From: Pyrocephalus nanus
Taxonomy: Eukaryota; Chordata; Aves; Passeriformes; Tyrannidae
Direction of reading: 5' to 3'
NCBI GenBank assembly: GCA_038380795.1
Contig: CM076262.1
Span: 73,903,129 to 73,967,128, forward strand
Length of the DNA: 64,000 bases
Made by a program: the position numbers and the translations under genes. Of the stretch, positions 22,207-34,205 are shown piece after piece. The notes beneath the pieces are model-generated. The model worked only from the letters and a program-made list of their open reading frames with translations. It made no database searches and was not told the DNA's origin. The number at the start of each line of letters is the position of its first letter. Within the stretch, counting starts at the first letter, position 1.

Positions 22207-22312
22207 GGGGCTTGGAGCCATCTGGGCTAGTGGAAGGTGGCCTTTCCTCTGGTGGAGGTTTGGAATGAGATGGTCTTTAAGGTCCCTCCATCCCAAACCA
22301 TTCTGGGATTCA
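22207..22312 (+). mobile_element. CR1 LINE 3'-end fragment
   Basis: Contains GGGGCTTGGAGCCATCTGGG, CTAGTGGAAGGTGGCC, TGGAATGAGATGGTCTTTAA, GGTCCCTCCATCCCAAACCA and ends with TTCTGGGATTC, matching the CR1 3' end and a worn copy of its ATTCTATG tail. Confidence 0.9.
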
Positions 22313-24540
22313 TTAGTTTAAACATCTTTAAAATGTTTGTACTGTTTCTGGTCTTATCAAACATTTTAATGTAGTTGAGAAGGGGGGGGAACCCCCAAAG
22401 TACCGCAGGAGCTTTGTTCTGGTAGTGCTTGGTCCAAGAGCTGATAAGAGAAAGTCTAATTTTGGAGGCTACAACATGTTTCTTAAGGAAATGCAGCTTT
22501 TAAAATGTGGTTACTGCTGTTGCTGCTCTTTACAGCTCACTCATGCAAACCAGAGAATCAAGACTTGAGTGGAACAGAACGTGTCCTGTTGAGGCTTCCT
22601 TGGTGTGCTCGTGCGGGTGCTGCTCTGGTATCCAATTACACATCTGTATTCAAAGAAAAATACTAATAAATCTTTATTGGGAAAGCATCTTCCCTAGGTT
22701 TTGCTTGTGCTAATTCGCTTAGATTTAAATGAACAACAACAAGAAATCTCCCCCTGCCTAACCATGACGCTAAAGCTGGTTTTCTCTCTGACTTCCCAGC
22801 GTGGTCTGCTTTCTGTCTCCCTGATTTTGAAGCTCTTTGGAGGTAGCTCTTGCTTTATTTCAATGGAATTGAGGCGAAGCTTATTTTTGAAAAAAGAAGA
22901 GCTCAAGGAATCCTTGAAGTCTAGTAGCTTTGGGTTTTCCTAAGAGGGGGAAAATTGGCAGCTTTCTTCCCAAGCTGGGGGAGACACTCCTTTCTGGAGA
23001 GGAAAGCTTTTGCAGCCTCTGTTTAAGAAGGATTTTTAATAGCTGTCATCTCCTCCTGTCCACTGTAGCTTACTCCTTGAATTTTCTTGACTGAAAAAGA
23101 GCATCACAATTTGGAGTGTGTTATGGTCTCCCTTGCTGGTCCCTTAGTGTATTAGATTAGCTCCATGCGTGTTGACTGCCACTAATTGTCACTTGCAAAT
23201 TTAATGTTGGGAGCGCCGAGATTTACGCTAATTGAATTTAAAGGCTTATACTTGAATTTGTTCAAATGGCAGATTGAGACAATTGTAATGTGTGTGAGCT
23301 GTCGCAAAGCTGCTCTCGCCAGTGACTCCAGCAGTGCATTTGTGTAGATGCAGAGGGAGACCCTGAGCAGACAGATCGGGGTTTGGTGGGGTTTTACTGT
23401 CCCTTTCTATGTTACAGTGTGGGGACACCTGGCAAAATCCATTATGCTGAAAGTCTTAACGCTTGATGTCTGCTCAGGGTCATTGTTGGCACTAATTTAG
23501 CCTGAAATACTTCCATAAAAATGGTAAAGATTATGGAGCCTTTCAGTTCGATTTAATTCTTCTCCAGCCACAGTTTTAGGAGAAGGGTTAATTGTTTGGA
23601 CTGTTGGTCTTAATTGTCTGTGGATCTGACTTCTGGGGTTTTTATTCACGAAATTAGCACCTTTATCACCTGGGGGTTTGGCTTTGGAGGGGTTTTGTTC
23701 GGGGCATTTTTTGTTTGCTTGGGTTTTTTTGGTTTGTTTTGGTTTGTTTCGTTTATTTAGAGGACAGTCTGCACAAAACCTCTGGTATTTAACACTTCTT
23801 TATTCTTCAACTTCAGCCAAATACCCAAGGATTGAACAGGAGACCCTACTGCTTTTTGAGAGGCAGAATGTTAAAGAAATTACCCTTCATTAGAAAAAGA
23901 GTCATGGAGATTGTTCCTCGGCTTTCCAAGCAGTGTAAATCTGCGCCTCCCTAGATAGCACAATCCTTTTAAGAAGTTTGTCTTGAAACACTTCCATTAA
24001 ATCTCTTGATACCACGCTTTGACCTTCTGCCACTGAGCTGGTATTTCAGACGGGCTTCTGGCATGAGCTCTCCTGCCACTTTCAAGTGAAAATTTATCAG
24101 GCACTGAAAAGTTTGACTCAGCAGTCGAGCACTGTGCCAGGCTGTAAAAGCCCTATTTGTACACAAAATGGATTTTCGCTTGCCAGGAGGGCCCGGGGAG
24201 CGCTTCGGTAACTGCGAGAATGGCTTGGAATCTACATAGTAATGAAACGGCTCCACCTAAATCGAGCTGGAGCTCTCAGGTCTGTGCTTTGTCTTCCTTG
24301 TGCCCCTGCTCTTCTGCGGGGAGCTTTGCATAGTCAGGTTATATTGCTCTGGAAAACATGGTCGGGAAAGTTAATTTAGAACTATTTGAAAGGCTCTAAA
24401 ATGGCTCCTGCTGTTAGGATGATGAAAAAGACCTTGAGATCTCCTTGAGGGTGATTGCTGCAGGAATACCTGCCTGGCCATGCACGCTCCCTGCCCAACC
24501 ACAGAGTCACTCCAAGGGCCTTCAGGGCTGTGAGACAGAG
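22313..24540. other. unique sequence with candidate conserved elements
   Basis: No gene is recognised. The stretches 23030-23345 and about 23990-24265 are high-complexity, retain some CpGs and carry homeodomain-type TAATT/ATTA cores, as conserved non-coding elements often do. A (TTTTG)-rich tract lies at about 23699-23757. Conservation cannot be judged from one sequence. Confidence 0.4.
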
Positions 24541-24699
24541 AAGCTGTGGCTGTCCCATCCCTGGAAGTGTCCAAGGCCAGGTTGGAATGGGGCTTGGAGC
24601 AACCTGGGCTAGCGGAAGGTGTCCCTGCCCATGGCAGGGGGTGAGACTGGATGAATTTTAAGGCTCTTCCAATCTGAAGCCTTCTGGGATTCTGTGATG
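24541..24699 (+). mobile_element. CR1 LINE 3'-end fragment
   Basis: Good match to the CR1 3' region: TCCCATCCCTGGAAGTGTCC, AAGGCCAGGTTGGAATGGGG, CTTGGAGCAACCTGGGCTAG, GTGTCCCTGCCCATGGCAGG, with the tail TTCTGGGATTCTGTGATG. It may extend some tens of bases further upstream. Confidence 0.93.
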
Positions 24700-26893
24700 C
24701 CTCGGGGCTCCAGACCCGCTTGCTTCAACTGGGAGTAAAATTCCAGCACCAGTGGGTGGTTGGGGAGCTCAGGGTGAGCTTTGAGGAGTGTAAAGTGCCA
24801 GCGGTCTGTAGACGTTGAGTGTCTGGGGAACTTTTGGTCGGATAATTAAGTGAAGAAGACTTTGAGGAAGGAAGAAGAAAATAGGTGTTCTCAAAGGGTT
24901 CAGGCTGGGAGTCTGAGTGGGCTGAGCAGAGGCAGGGTGGGGGGATAGGTGATGTTCAAAGCACCACTGTGAACAAGGCAGGAACAGAGAGAAAAGGGTG
25001 AATGCAGGCACGTGAAGGTCCCTCCTAAATGACTAGGCAGAACACGTGGTTCTCTTTCCGCGGGTACTTTCGGGATGCCAGGATATGCATTTAATGGAGC
25101 CGTGGGTTTATGGAGACTCTCGGCGCTGGGAGGAGCTCGTGTTTGCCAAAAGCAGCACTCGGTAATGGGCTGGGGCTTCTCATCTGCTCTCCGTGAAACA
25201 CTGCAAAAGCCTTTCTTGGAAGTAATGAGCAATTATCGGAATATTAACAAACTCCTTGTCAGACACCGCCTTTGTTTCTGTGCGTGTGCAATTTCCTAGT
25301 TCAGTTTTTCTCCCTTTCAAAACGTAAATAGATGGATTATCAAGACGTTTTAAACACAAAAGCAGGGCCCGAGGAACCTTTTATCAGAAGGGGATGAGTT
25401 CTAATAGTTTGTGCAGAGTTTTTTTGGGGAATGCTGGCAAGAAAAGAAGACACAGCCCCATCCAGGCATGTGTCCTGCATCCAAGCATTAGGATGTTTTT
25501 GAGAGGGAATGCCAGAATTCAGCCATGAATTCAGTAAGTATAAGTGGCTATGAGAATACCTGTGGAGACAACAATCCCAGGCAAATTTATGTTACCTCCT
25601 GCTCAGAGCAAAACGAACCTCAAAGGAACATCAGGTTTTTTGGGGTTCCCTTGGGTTTTGAAACTCTCCAAGGATGGAAATCTGTTACTGGAAGAACCTC
25701 CTGTGGGCTACGGGGACAGTCCATCCTGCAAGCCTTACTCAGTGCCAAGGTGGGATGAGAGTGGAGGAGAGGGAAGAGCCTGAGGTACAGATAATATTTG
25801 ATACAGGAGCACCAGGATTATGGAATAGAGGGCTGTTACTTGTTCTCTTCTTTCTGCCTGTCCAGCTGACCTGATGTTTTAAGGAACCGCTCCTTAAATA
25901 TCTTCACTTCTAATGGGTGCTGCTTAACTCATGGTCCATCAGGGCACAAGTGAACTGGCCAGCATCATTTATCACTGCCTAGAGGGAACTTTCCTTGGCC
26001 ATCTTATCGAGTGGCTGCCAGTCTTTAAAATCCTTTTATGATTCCTCCTGTCAGACTTCTCCTTTGCTGCTATCACCCAGTGTGCTTAAGAGGTTAAAGC
26101 AGATTGTTGGCATTAACTTTGTAACCCCCCTCCCACGTTAATAGTGCTCTAATGCTGCCCATTTGCAGTTGGATACAAGGAAATATTTAAAATAATTGTC
26201 CACTCTACAGAAATGTTTGTTGGCATCGTCGATTATTGTGTCTTGTGATCAGTGATTTTGTTTCCACGTTCAGGACATCCATTTAGGTCTTCTGTGGTCT
26301 GAAAGCAGACTGTGCATTAAAAAACCTAGGGAATTGCTGTATTTCTTCACGTGGTTCCTCTGTTGGAGCTGTGTGTTGAAATTCAGCCTGCAGGATGTGA
26401 TGTCATGCTGCTAAATTAATGACCTGTATTTATTTGCAGGTTGGATAATAAGCCAGGCCCTTCTGCTCTACGCCTCCAAAACCCTGTGAAGTGGAGAACG
26501 CCTTATCTGTGCTTTGCAGCAGGGGTGTCATGGGGTGAGCTTTGCATTCGTGCAGGGAGATCCTGACACCACTGACAGCTCTGGGGACACTGAGCTTTCC
26601 ACCCTTTCCAAGGTGAAGGTTCCAAAGTCTGGCCTCATCACGTGTATGCAAATTAAAAAGCCAAATCAGCTTGTTCATTTTGGTTTTTTTTCAGTTTCCC
26701 CTTAGTCTAAGACTTGGAAAGTTTGTGTTGACTTGCTGCTCTTGTAGCTCTTACCTCAGGAAGTGCTGCAGGTGGATTTGTGTGTTGCATTTAGGCAAAA
26801 CAGCGAGTTTTGGCACTTAATATGCCTGGTGTAACTGCTTTGCTCCCTGGTGTAAGAAAAAAATGGAAAATGAAGTCTGTTTGGTTTGAAGTC
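24700..26893. other. unique sequence, no gene seen
   Basis: No coding exon is recognised. A high-complexity stretch at about 25040-25300, with several CpGs and AATGAGCAATTATCGG, is a candidate conserved non-coding element. The open frames here are short and unremarkable. Confidence 0.4.
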
Positions 26894-26975
26894 TTGGAAT
26901 ATCCCGAGTTGAAGGGAGCCCCAAGGATTGTCGATCCAACTCCTGGCCTTGCACAGGACACCCCAACAATCCCTC
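26894..26975 (-). mobile_element. CR1 LINE fragment (ATCCYGAGTTGAAGGG type)
   Basis: Reverse-complement CR1 text of the subtype reading AATATCCCGAGTTGAAGGGA, GATCCAACTCCTGGCC and TTGCACAGGACACCCCAACA. It is common in neoavian genomes, here worn and truncated. Confidence 0.85.
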
Positions 26976-29900
26976 CTTGGTCCCATCTTGATCTTGGCTC
27001 TTCTTCAATACTGAACAGTAATGCACCTTTTGACTTTTTAAAGCAAGAACTAAAATCATCTGTATTTTCACATCCAAGCTGGGATTATTTCTCATTATTT
27101 CACAGCTCTCATCGGGGACCTGTTACTTTTTGTATTCAGGTGTTGCACGAGCCTAGGCTTGAAAACCAGTCTTGTAGGGCTGAAGTTTAACTTTATAGAG
27201 GGTAAGCAGGTAGCTGACCTAAGTTTATTCCAACTTTGCTTTACTTTGGAGTGGTTTATTTTTTGGTGTATTGGATTATCTGAGTTTCACTACTTGCAGC
27301 TCTGTTTGTCTGACCACGCCAGACACATTCTATCCTGGAAGGCAAGAGGGATGAGTGAAGGTCTGTGGGGCTTTTTTCTGTTTTTATTTGGTTAATCCTA
27401 CTTTCCCAGTGTAGGTTGAGGTGATAAGCCCCTGGATAAATTAGGCAGCTCATGGAAGTCAGGACCTGGTGCAGAGCCGGCTCTTCCGGGTGGGAATTTC
27501 CTGGCAGGAGGGGAAAACAATGAAACCCTTCCTCAAAGGGATGGCATGCAGTCTGTAAATCAAATGCCTGAACACCCTGCCAGGCTGCTCTCCCTGCACT
27601 TGGGGAGCTTGCTAGCTGGGCTGGCCTCCTGGCAGCCCATAGTGAAGCAGAAATGCTGCTGGTTTGCAGGGCTGTGTGTTTCTGTCAGCTTGGGCCAATG
27701 TCACTGTTCAAAACTGGGGGCTTTATAACCTGCCTGGAAGTAAAGCTGCTCTTTCCGAGATGACCGATGGGGCATTTTGCCTGAAACCAAGTTCTAGTTT
27801 GTCCTTCTCTAGAATTATGAAAAAACCCTCAAAACCCCAACTTGAATGTGTGGTTAGACTTGTGCATATGCATAATTCCTCTTTACAGGCACTGTGTCCC
27901 AGGCATGTGAAGGAAAATGCAGTAGGGGCTCCTTTGGTGCTACCCACTGTGTTTCTAAAGCAGGTCTCTTCAGATTAGTACAACCTCGCATGGATTTCCA
28001 GCATCAATAGCAAAAATAAATGTAGTATAATTGGGTTTTGATGATTCTTGTACTTTGCTGTAAAAAGGGAAGGGTTCTCAGCCTAATCACAGAATTTGGT
28101 ACTAACTACCCCAGTAACTCCTTTTCCTGTACAGTGAATGAGGTGTGAAGTGTGATGGGGAGCTAGACCGGATGACTAAGAGGACTGGTGAGCTCTCCTG
28201 CCATTCAAATATGTAGTCACTATCTTCATCTGAGTTTGAGGACAGAAGTTAGTGATTCACTTAGGGAAGGCAGATGTGACATTTGGATGCACAAGCGATT
28301 TTTGGGCAGAAAAAGTAGCTGAAAGTATTCTTTAAGGTGTGGTTATTGGAGGTCTGTGGTCCACAGGGGGCAGGTAAAACATGAATTGGTTTGAATTGAT
28401 AGTTCAGAAGGAGATGAAATATAATTATTTTTTCTCAGAAAAAGCAGATGGTCTGGAAGAGGGAAAATACACGACAGCTGGGTGGTTCACAGGAGGAAAG
28501 CTCAGTGTGGAACTATAGTGGGTGGGAGAAGGGATTCCTTTAGTCTGGCTGTGTTCTGGAGGGTGTAAAATTGGGGGATGTGTCCATATACATAATGTGC
28601 ATGCATATATTTTTACTTCCTACTTTAAGTACCCTTGCCAGGAAGTCCATATTGCTTTTGTTTCAGTTTTCTGGTATGCTCTCATTTCTTTTTAGGTTTA
28701 TGGTCTGAATGAAAAAAAACCAGCTTTGAAAAAGCCATATAAATTGAAAAGTTCTGTGCTCAAACTCTGTTATATGTGAGCTGCTTAGTTGGTTTTGGCA
28801 CTGGAAGCTGACAGTGACCTGGTTAGATTGGTATATTGGAACTGGTGTTGCTCGGTAGCTCACAGTGCCAACTTCTTCTCCGGTGAATATAGTGTTTGTA
28901 AAGTGCTCTAACCATAGTGGTGCTCACAGGCTCATAAAGGAAAACAAAAACTAAAGTGATTTTTTCCCCATTCCCACTTGAAAATGTGTTAGAATAAGGC
29001 GCTTAATTAAGGCACTGAACCCACCATATGTGTTAGGTTTCCTAAACTTCAGCTTTGCTAGTGAGTAGAAAGTAAATAGTATAAATAAGATTCTAACTAG
29101 GAAGATCAGCTTCTTCTCTTGCTGTTGAATTCCTGCAATGAGATACAATGTACTGACAAATAAAGAAAACAAAATGATTGTCTAAAACACACAGAAATCA
29201 TTTTAGTATCAGATGTGGGCTAGAGTAAAAATAACTGTGCAAGCTTGCAGTTCTAATTTAATCATTACATGCAAATCACACTCATAAGCCTAGGGAAAAG
29301 TTAAACTGGATATTTGTATTTGTATGTAATTTAAATATTTCATTGCCTTTAAAAATTTGCTTTGACAGAAAAGAGATGAAAAATCTGTATTGAAATATTC
29401 AGCTATAAAATGAGCCCTCTTTTTTTGAGATGTTTGCTTATTATTAGCATTAATTATAATATAGAAAGCAAGTTCCATATGTAAAGCCATTTGAAGCAAT
29501 TTATCATAGCTTTTTTTTTCCTCCAGCATCCATTTGAGATGCATTTGAGCCCTATTTGCACTAAACCATAGTTTTTGAAACTCCTTTAAGCAACTATAAC
29601 TCAATTAAATAATGGCTTTATAGTAGATGTGAAACTGTTTGTACAGTGTTTCCAGTTATTATTTCAGTGTAGCGTTGCACTCTTTAAGAAAATCACATCT
29701 GTTTATAGTGTTGTTGTCTTAGTAAAGTTGGAAAAGTGCTCTTCACCCCAGCAACATGGTGAGAATATTCTTTAGATTATAGTATCATTTTCATTGTCAG
29801 ATCAACCGAATAAGCTGTTTACAAATTGACGGTAATGTTCAAAGGAAATTTAAGATTCTCGAATGTGCTCATTAGGGAACTAAAGAATATGAATTTCTTT

Positions 29901-31237
29901 ATTCAACTATATAAATTATATTCTAGTCTGAGACTCTGCCAGTATTTCCCTGCATCGGTAGGGAGGGGACCGTTTCCTAAATCCACCCTGTAATCCCTTT
30001 ACAGATTAATGTATATATTAATTAGAGTTATGTCCTGTTTAAAAGCATATAAGCAGATACAGCTTGAATGTATTGATTCTGTGACAGTTCAAGATGAAAG
30101 AGATATGTTCTAGGAGGCAGGTATGTTTTCAGAAGGACAACAGATACTGACGAACAGTTTTGTTAATTTACTGGGTACTAACTTTTGTAATCAGTGGTCT
30201 CATTAAGAAGACAGATGATTTGCTCATTGAAGCAGGTTAGTGGTTGAGCTGAAGCTGTTCAAAGGCTTACAACAACAGAAGATGAACGACTTAGAGCCTT
30301 GGGTTGTATGGATTACTCATGACCAAGGAATTTCATAAGGAAATTCCAGCCATGACACACCAAGGTTATTTTAGGGTGCATCTACCTGTCCGGCTGGAGA
30401 CAAGAATGACTGTCAGGACCAGTCCAGAGGTGCTGTTTTTGTTAGCTTTTGTTAGACAAAGCTGTGGCACTATACTGATATACTGTTGGACTCATGGTCA
30501 ATAATCAGGGCTCCGATGGAAAAATATTCTTTAAAACATTGGTATCAAATGGCATCTGAATACAGGCAGTGACTGAAATCTGTGCTTTACTTTCTAAAAA
30601 AATTCATTGTTTTTGTTGTATCTGCTCTGTCTGGACAGATCAATTGGATATCTTGAGTGCAGATTTACTGCTTTTCACTGTTGGCAGCTATTCTGTATCT
30701 CTTGCAGAGCTGTGGATCAAGTGGACACAAGTATACACGGTTTAGCATAATTAAACAACTATGCACAACTCTAGAACAACTATAGCACAGTTTTGCAGGA
30801 ACTGTCATGGCTTGAATAGCTATGAGGTGGTATGGGTGTCTAATGTCATTTAAACAGAAGGGGTTTAGCGTATTAGCACAGGAGTTTGCTATTTCTCTTT
30901 GTACTTCTTAGATCTGCAGAGAGAGCTATACCAGGGTAAGATGATATTTTGCAATTTTGTTTTAGTCTTCAACTACAAGCCAAGAAAAGGATGAACCTAT
31001 CAATGAGGTTGTCAGTTTGGATCTCTGTATTGAGTAAGAGTGATGAAGAGGTATGTACATGCTTGCTGTGGAAGTAAGCTGAAGTTCAAGTCTCTGGTCT
31101 GAATCAGGGGAACAGGGACTTGAATCTAGTTCTGTTGTTCTGGAGAGAGTGTCCTATTCCAGATGGTCGATCTTTCATCTGCTGGAATGAATGCATAGCT
31201 CAAGGTGATCACCTGTTCTTCATAGTCCTAGGCTGCC
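26976..31237. other. AT-rich unique sequence, no gene seen
   Basis: Increasingly AT-rich single-copy sequence. Open frames are short (mostly under 110 codons) and resemble no family I know. A weak CR1-like snippet near 28155 was not accepted. Confidence 0.6.
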
Positions 31238-31262
31238 TTTTTTTTTTTTTTTTTTTTTTTTT
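31238..31262. repeat. poly-T run (25 T)
   Basis: Uninterrupted T homopolymer. No processed pseudogene or SINE body is recognised beside it. Confidence 0.95.
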
Positions 31263-34181
31263 GGGGTGCAGAACAGACATCTTTTTGAAATGGAAAAATT
31301 TTCCCAGAATTAAGGCTCCTCCTGCTCAGATGTAGGACTGTGATCATTTGCATGGTAGCAAAAGCTTTGTTTCAGTCTTCTGCAGCACTTCTATTAAAAT
31401 AACGAGAAAAGTATTTTTGTTTGCTATATACTTTTCGAAGGACTTACCATTCCTTTTGTTAGGCCTCACTATTCCTATTTAATGTGGCCAGAGTTTTGGA
31501 GGAGAACGTCCTCTTGCCAGGGATACAAAATAGTGGTGAAAGGCCCTTCTCCCTGTAAAATAGAAGCTCTGCAGTCATGCTTGTGCTTGCATGATATCTT
31601 GTGAGCATAGTATAGGAACACAGTTACTGGAAACCTCCCTGTTTTCCTTTGAGTCAAGTTACATATTCCCACAACACTTTCCTCCAGATGCTTGGTCAAG
31701 TGTTTAAAAGAAAAGAAAGCCTAATTTGCTCCTCTTTGATTTATTCTGTAACATTAAACTACTTTGTATGGAAGGAAATTCCACATACGCATTTTGCGTG
31801 CTGGACTTTATTTCGTGTGGAATGGTGACTCATTCTTGTATGGGACAATACCTTAGCTCCTGGGCTGAAAGGGGTAAAAAGGGCACAGGGTATTTAGCAG
31901 GCTAAAACCTGAAAGCCAGAGCTTTGAATTTTTATTTTTGACTCCTTTGGTTATTTAATAAATAACCTTCTTCAAATCTTGCTGCTCCTCTGCACCTTTG
32001 TTTACCAGGTATTAAAGGGAGTCTTAACTATGTGGGACCATGAACAGTGACATAAAACCTGCAGTGTTGATGAATGTCGATTAATTGCTTTGGGATCTTT
32101 TTTATGTGGTTTGGGGATCCCAAGCAAGCTGGAGGTGGGTTGGACTTTGAACTGCCGAGGGCCAGGGCGCTATCTTTTAAAATCCTTAGCATAGCTGAGG
32201 CAAGGCCAAGCAGTTGCAGTCACTACACAGACTCTGGGTCCTTGGGCGTCGCTTCAGTGGCTGTACTGCCCCAAAGGCTTGTCCCCAGCCCTGGGCTGTC
32301 ACATGTAGTGCTGCTTTATGAAGAGACCCAGGGAATAATGAAGCTGAAAAATAAAATAAATACACCTTTCTTGTGGGGTTATTTTCCAACTGGTTCAGTT
32401 TCCTTCACATTATGGGGACATGGATATGGGGTGAGAATGAGATACGGTGTCAGGGATGACCCATGCAGGCTCCTGATGAAATACAGCCATCCTCCTTCTT
32501 TCACAAAAGCCTTGTGACTTATAAAATCCAGAAATGGAACTGTGTCAAATGAAGGGTCCTTGCATTTTTTCAGCAGTCAGTATTTTAATCTAGATCCTGT
32601 GCTTCACCATGTGGCTTCATGAAGGCATGCATGCACAAAGAAGGGTGTGAATAATGAGTGGAGGTCAGCATCCAGGAACAGGGAGAGGACAGAGTGCTGT
32701 TTTTCATGGGAGGTTGGACTACGCAGTTCTAGTGTGGTGGTACTCTAGTCCTGGGAACTCTGAATAATAAAGGCATCTAGATCTCTCTGTCAAGTTAGGA
32801 AATTTGTTACCTAAATTCAGCAAGATTAAAAAGAAAAGTTGGTAATACTTCGAATATGTATCATACCAATGTAAGCCAGAAATTCCGAGCAGTTTCTGGA
32901 ATTCAGGAGAAGTAATTTTGTCCTTCACCTTTCAGTGGTGCAGATCTTTTAAGTCATTCATTGTTTTACTAGACTATTCTCTTGGAATTGAAAATAATCA
33001 AGGACATCTGGCTTTGGCTTATACTGTGGACCTGGCTGAGAAGAAATAGACAAGATAACTGGAAAATTTTTTGATAAACCAGAAGCTGATGGCTGTCCAC
33101 CATGGTATCCTCTTTGGAAGTTGTCTGAGATTTGGTAGCCGGCCCAGAGATCAGAGTCATGTTAAAAGGATTCAATGCAAAATGAAGATTTGGGCCAGTA
33201 ACACAGAAGATACATGGTTAGTGTTATTAAATAGATGAACATATTTCTGCATTTCAAACTGTGCTCTTGTGTGGAGTAGAAACTACAGTGGAGCAAATTC
33301 TGTAGTACCATCTGCTTTCTATGCTAAGGTCAGTATGGTTCCAGTGGCAGGATGCTCTGAAGTCAATGAGGCCTGTGTCAGGACCTCATTGGAATAAATG
33401 CTGCCAGCATTTGCTGGTCTTTGTTCCTGCAGGCATGCTCTGGAGACGACCTGGAGCATGCTGGTGTGGAGACAGCCTTTTCCTTATGTTCAGCTGCCTC
33501 TCCTTACCAGAGTCAGGCTATCTGCACTGAGGGCTTTTTGGAAAAGGGGCAGCTGTAGAGGGTCTATGTCTGCCTCCACTGCTGAAGCTACACCCACAGC
33601 AGGAATGTAAGCACATCTCAGCCTTGTATTTTTCATAGGCTTCTTCCTCCCCCCTCAGGGATTTATTTATTTTAATCATGAGACATCTCTAAAATCTCAA
33701 AAAATTGTCCTTTGCTATGGCCATTCTGTCACTCACCGTGCCTGCACTTTGAAGTTTAATTCAGCTCCTGCTGATGTTAATAGATATTTTTTGGTGAGAG
33801 CAGGGTACAGCCCTTAGGGTCTAATGCTTTTGTCACACTGTAGCCGTGGAAGGTGGTGGCATTTTGCAAGATGTGCTTGACACGCGGTCACCTGTGGAGA
33901 ACGCTGATTTGGTAGCACTTAATACACCACTTGCATTCATTTCTCTTGGTTGTATGTGGCAGCTCAAAGAGCAAAGGAATGAAAACCCAGGTGGTTAGTG
34001 GTATTTTTGCTGACTGTCTTCCTCTAAATCAAAGCAGGTATTCCCCTCTCCTTCCTCGATTAGTGTTCCTACTGCTGTGTGCAGCACCTCCTATGTTCTA
34101 ATTCACAGCACATGAAAATGAGGTCTCAAGTGCATATGCATGGATTTTGTTTTAACTACCTAGTGAAAAGCTTTAATTAGA
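31263..34181. other. unique sequence, no gene seen
   Basis: No coding region is recognised. The largest open frame (32074-32517, 147 codons) has no recognisable domain. Confidence 0.6.
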
Positions 34182-34205
34182 TGTTTCATGTGGAAACATG
34201 AAACA
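34182..34205. repeat. perfect 10-bp hairpin with GGAA loop
   Basis: TGTTTCATGT-GGAA-ACATGAAACA, a perfect inverted repeat whose loop fits the GNRA tetraloop pattern. It is isolated in unique sequence; no role can be assigned. Confidence 0.8.

Noticed and set aside
28150..28200. CR1 tail near GGGGAGCTAGACCGGATGAC
   Set aside because: The resemblance to the CR1 3' end is short, and the diagnostic ATTCTATG tail is missing.
31238..31262. Poly-T as the tail of a processed pseudogene or SINE
   Set aside because: No gene-like or SINE-like body, and no target-site duplication, was found next to it.
32074..32517. 147-codon plus-strand ORF as a gene
   Set aside because: No domain or exon signals stand out, and the amino-acid composition looks random.
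32700..32760. CR1-like GGAGGTTGGACTACGCAGTT
   Set aside because: Only about 15 bases resemble CR1 and there is no tail; this could be chance.
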